DNA of 64,000 nucleotides. Source: Enterococcus diestrammenae. GTDB taxonomy: Bacteria; Bacillota; Bacilli; Lactobacillales; Enterococcaceae. Shown in pieces: positions 62,593 through 64,000 of this stretch. The stretch is from the NCBI RefSeq assembly GCF_009933255.1, contig NZ_MAEI01000001.1, forward strand, positions 93,788-157,787, written 5' to 3'. Made by a program: the position numbers and the translations under genes. The notes beneath the pieces were generated by a model. The model had not been told where the DNA came from. It ran no database searches and saw only the letters and a program-made list of their open reading frames with translations. Every line of letters begins with the position of its first letter. Position 1 is the stretch's first letter.

Positions 62593-62973
62593 TCAATTGG
62601 TAGGAGGTGGCGTTTGTGTCAAATCCTCTACCCCTCGCTGAATCCGGTCAGTCACATACTGCAGGATATCATTGACTTCTAGCATTTTTTCCCGGTAAGC
62701 CACCACTAAGGGCAGTTGATTGTATTGCGCTGTGAGCTCATCTGCTTTTGCCAGTGCTTGGGCGTGAGCCTCTGGTTTCTGGTAGTGCTGATATTGGACA
62801 GCATCTTTTTGTGCTTGTTTGATAGCTTCTTCTAGTTGGGCAATTTTTTGATTGGCCGCAACTTTTTCAGCCAACTGTTGAAACTCCTGCACTTGAGGTA
62901 AATCAGAAAGCAGCCGGCTTAACTGCTGCACCGCCTGCTTAACCACTTGTTCTTGCTCTAAAAAATTCGTCAT
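62593..62973 (-). CDS. ricA: RicA (YmcA), YlbF/YmcA-family protein
   Basis: 126-residue helical protein. In Bacillus, RicA joins YlbF and YaaT in a complex that affects RNase Y processing and competence/biofilm control. The Gln-rich helices (VVKQAVQQLSRLLSDLPQVQ, EFQQLAEKVAANQKIAQLEE) match the YlbF/YmcA family. Its position between ymdB and mutS is the same as in Bacillus. Five bases separate it from ymdB. Confidence 0.88.
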   Translation of the reverse strand: MTNFLEQEQVVKQAVQQLSRLLSDLPQVQEFQQLAEKVAANQKIAQLEEAIKQAQKDAVQYQHYQKPEAHAQALAKADELTAQYNQLPLVVAYREKMLEVNDILQYVTDRIQRGVEDLTQTPPPTN

Positions 62974-62978
62974 CTCGT

Positions 62979-63776
62979 CTACTCCATAAAGGGACGATCA
63001 TCAGAAATCTGAATCGTCTCGATCTTTTTGGCAGCACCGGTTTTCTCATCGATGTCAATCAAACACCCGCTGAGAATACTCCGTCCTTTTTCCACCACTT
63101 CAAAACGTTGAGGCAAAGCTGTCCAAAACTTTTCTAACACGTTTTCCCGCTTCATTCCCAAAATGCCATCATAGGGGCCAGTCATACCGGCGTCAGACAA
63201 ATAAGCAGTCCCTTGGGGCAAAATCCGGGCATCATTGGTCTGGACGTGGGTATGAGTCCCCACCACCGCAGATACTTTCCCATCTAAGAACCAACCCATT
63301 GCTTGTTTTTCGCTGGTGGTTTCCCCATGAAAGTCCACAAAGATAAAGGGCGTTCGGCGCCGCGCTTCAGCTACCAAAGCTTCAACTTTACGGAAAGGAT
63401 CATCCAAATCCACCATAAACGCGCGGGCTTGCAGATTGATTACAGCCAGCTCGATGGTATTGACTTTGACAAAGACCATCCCTTGTCCCGGAGTCCCCTC
63501 TGGGAAATTAGCCGGTCGCACCATCTTTTTGGCATCATCGATAAACTCAAAAATATCGCGATTGTCCCAGGTATGATTCCCCATCGTCACGACATCCACG
63601 CCATCTGCCAAAAACTTTTTATATATTTTGCCAGTAATCCCACGACCACTAGCGGCATTTTCGCCATTTAAAATCGTTACTTGAGGTCGGTATTTCTTTT
63701 TCAGACGAGGCAAATATGTCGTCACCGTATCCCGCCCTAAAGAACCTACCACATCACCAATAAATAAAACCCGCAA
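62979..63776 (-). CDS. ymdB: YmdB-family metallophosphoesterase
   Basis: 265-residue calcineurin-like phosphodiesterase (TIGR00282 family). Metal ligands are in FIGDVVGSLGRD, LNGENAASGRGI, TMGNHTWDN, and VDFHGETTSEKQAMGWF plus VVGTHTHVQTND. YmdB of Bacillus degrades 2',3'-cyclic nucleotides and affects biofilm genes. The start is TTG at 63776, seven bases after GAGGG; no ATG is nearby. A TATAAT for its promoter lies near 63812 on the minus strand. Confidence 0.93.
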   Translation of the reverse strand: MRVLFIGDVVGSLGRDTVTTYLPRLKKKYRPQVTILNGENAASGRGITGKIYKKFLADGVDVVTMGNHTWDNRDIFEFIDDAKKMVRPANFPEGTPGQGMVFVKVNTIELAVINLQARAFMVDLDDPFRKVEALVAEARRRTPFIFVDFHGETTSEKQAMGWFLDGKVSAVVGTHTHVQTNDARILPQGTAYLSDAGMTGPYDGILGMKRENVLEKFWTALPQRFEVVEKGRSILSGCLIDIDEKTGAAKKIETIQISDDRPFME

Positions 63777-64000
63777 ATTTTTTCCCTCTCTCCAAAAACT
63801 GTCTTTTCCTATTATAGACGTTTTTTTGTGTAAAAAAAAGCCTTGTGAGTTTCACTGCTTTCGGAGAACTTCCTTGACCACAGTTTTAGAAATAATCGAA
63901 ATAGCCCACCGATAATTGTATAGGGATTTTTACGAAAGCAACTATTGTAAATGGAAAAATTTGCTATAATTTTAATATATGAGCTAATTTCATAATTTTA

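Noticed and set aside
63953..63970. Promoter at the right edge (TTGTAA, TATAAT)
   Set aside because: The spacing is only 14 bp and no gene follows inside the window.

Overview
The window is a low-GC Firmicute chromosome segment, most likely from an Enterococcus-type lactic acid bacterium. The evidence is strong AGGAGG-type ribosome binding sites, the ymdB-ricA-mutS-mutL and ruvA-ruvB neighbourhoods, fused solute-binding/permease amino-acid transporters, a Mga-like regulator, a ROK-type XylR, and many Rho-independent terminators. The species cannot be fixed from the sequence alone.

Positions 1-19430 form a plant-polysaccharide island. It holds an LplA/LplB-type oligosaccharide ABC importer (permease cut by the left edge), two AraC regulators, two Gfo/Idh/MocA dehydrogenases with a TIM-barrel isomerase, two GH43 enzymes, a GH39 beta-xylosidase, a GH67 alpha-glucuronidase, xylose isomerase, xylulokinase and XylR. 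Together they suggest uptake of glucuronic-acid-decorated xylo-oligosaccharides (aldouronates), intracellular cleavage and entry of xylose into the pentose phosphate pathway. Matching XylR-like operators lie at three promoters; two of these promoters also carry cre-like sequence over the -35 box.

Positions 19430-35070 carry YitT and MarR genes, peptide deformylase, NiaR, an acetyltransferase-chorismate mutase fusion, a sirtuin, two amino-acid ABC transporters, a MATE exporter behind an attenuator-like leader, an EamA-type transporter and an APC permease. A lysine riboswitch at about 30548-30700 assigns the second ABC transporter to lysine. Two 122-bp tandem repeats lie between the riboswitch and that transporter.

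Positions 35070-50130 carry a MacB/FtsX-type exporter whose permease has a 385-residue coiled coil, its TetR regulator, an AI-2E family protein, a DsrE-like protein, a molybdate transport/molybdopterin operon, BrnQ, a Mga-like regulator and a zinc metallopeptidase.

Positions 50198-51070 hold the most unusual element: four tandem copies of what look like small-RNA genes of about 75-80 nt. Each has a promoter with an 11-bp-spaced TTCA-type direct repeat, a C/A-rich unpaired 5' part, a stretch complementary to a ribosome binding site plus ATG AAA AAG, and a terminator hairpin with compensatory base changes between copies. No protein is encoded there. An IS1182-type element follows at 51160-52718, inserted into a terminator hairpin that it duplicated as a 24-bp target site.

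Positions 52775-63776 are housekeeping genes on the minus strand: a hypothetical protein, low-molecular-weight tyrosine phosphatase, TetR, ruvB, ruvA, msrB, maf, mutL, mutS, ricA and ymdB. No rRNA, tRNA or CRISPR was recognised.
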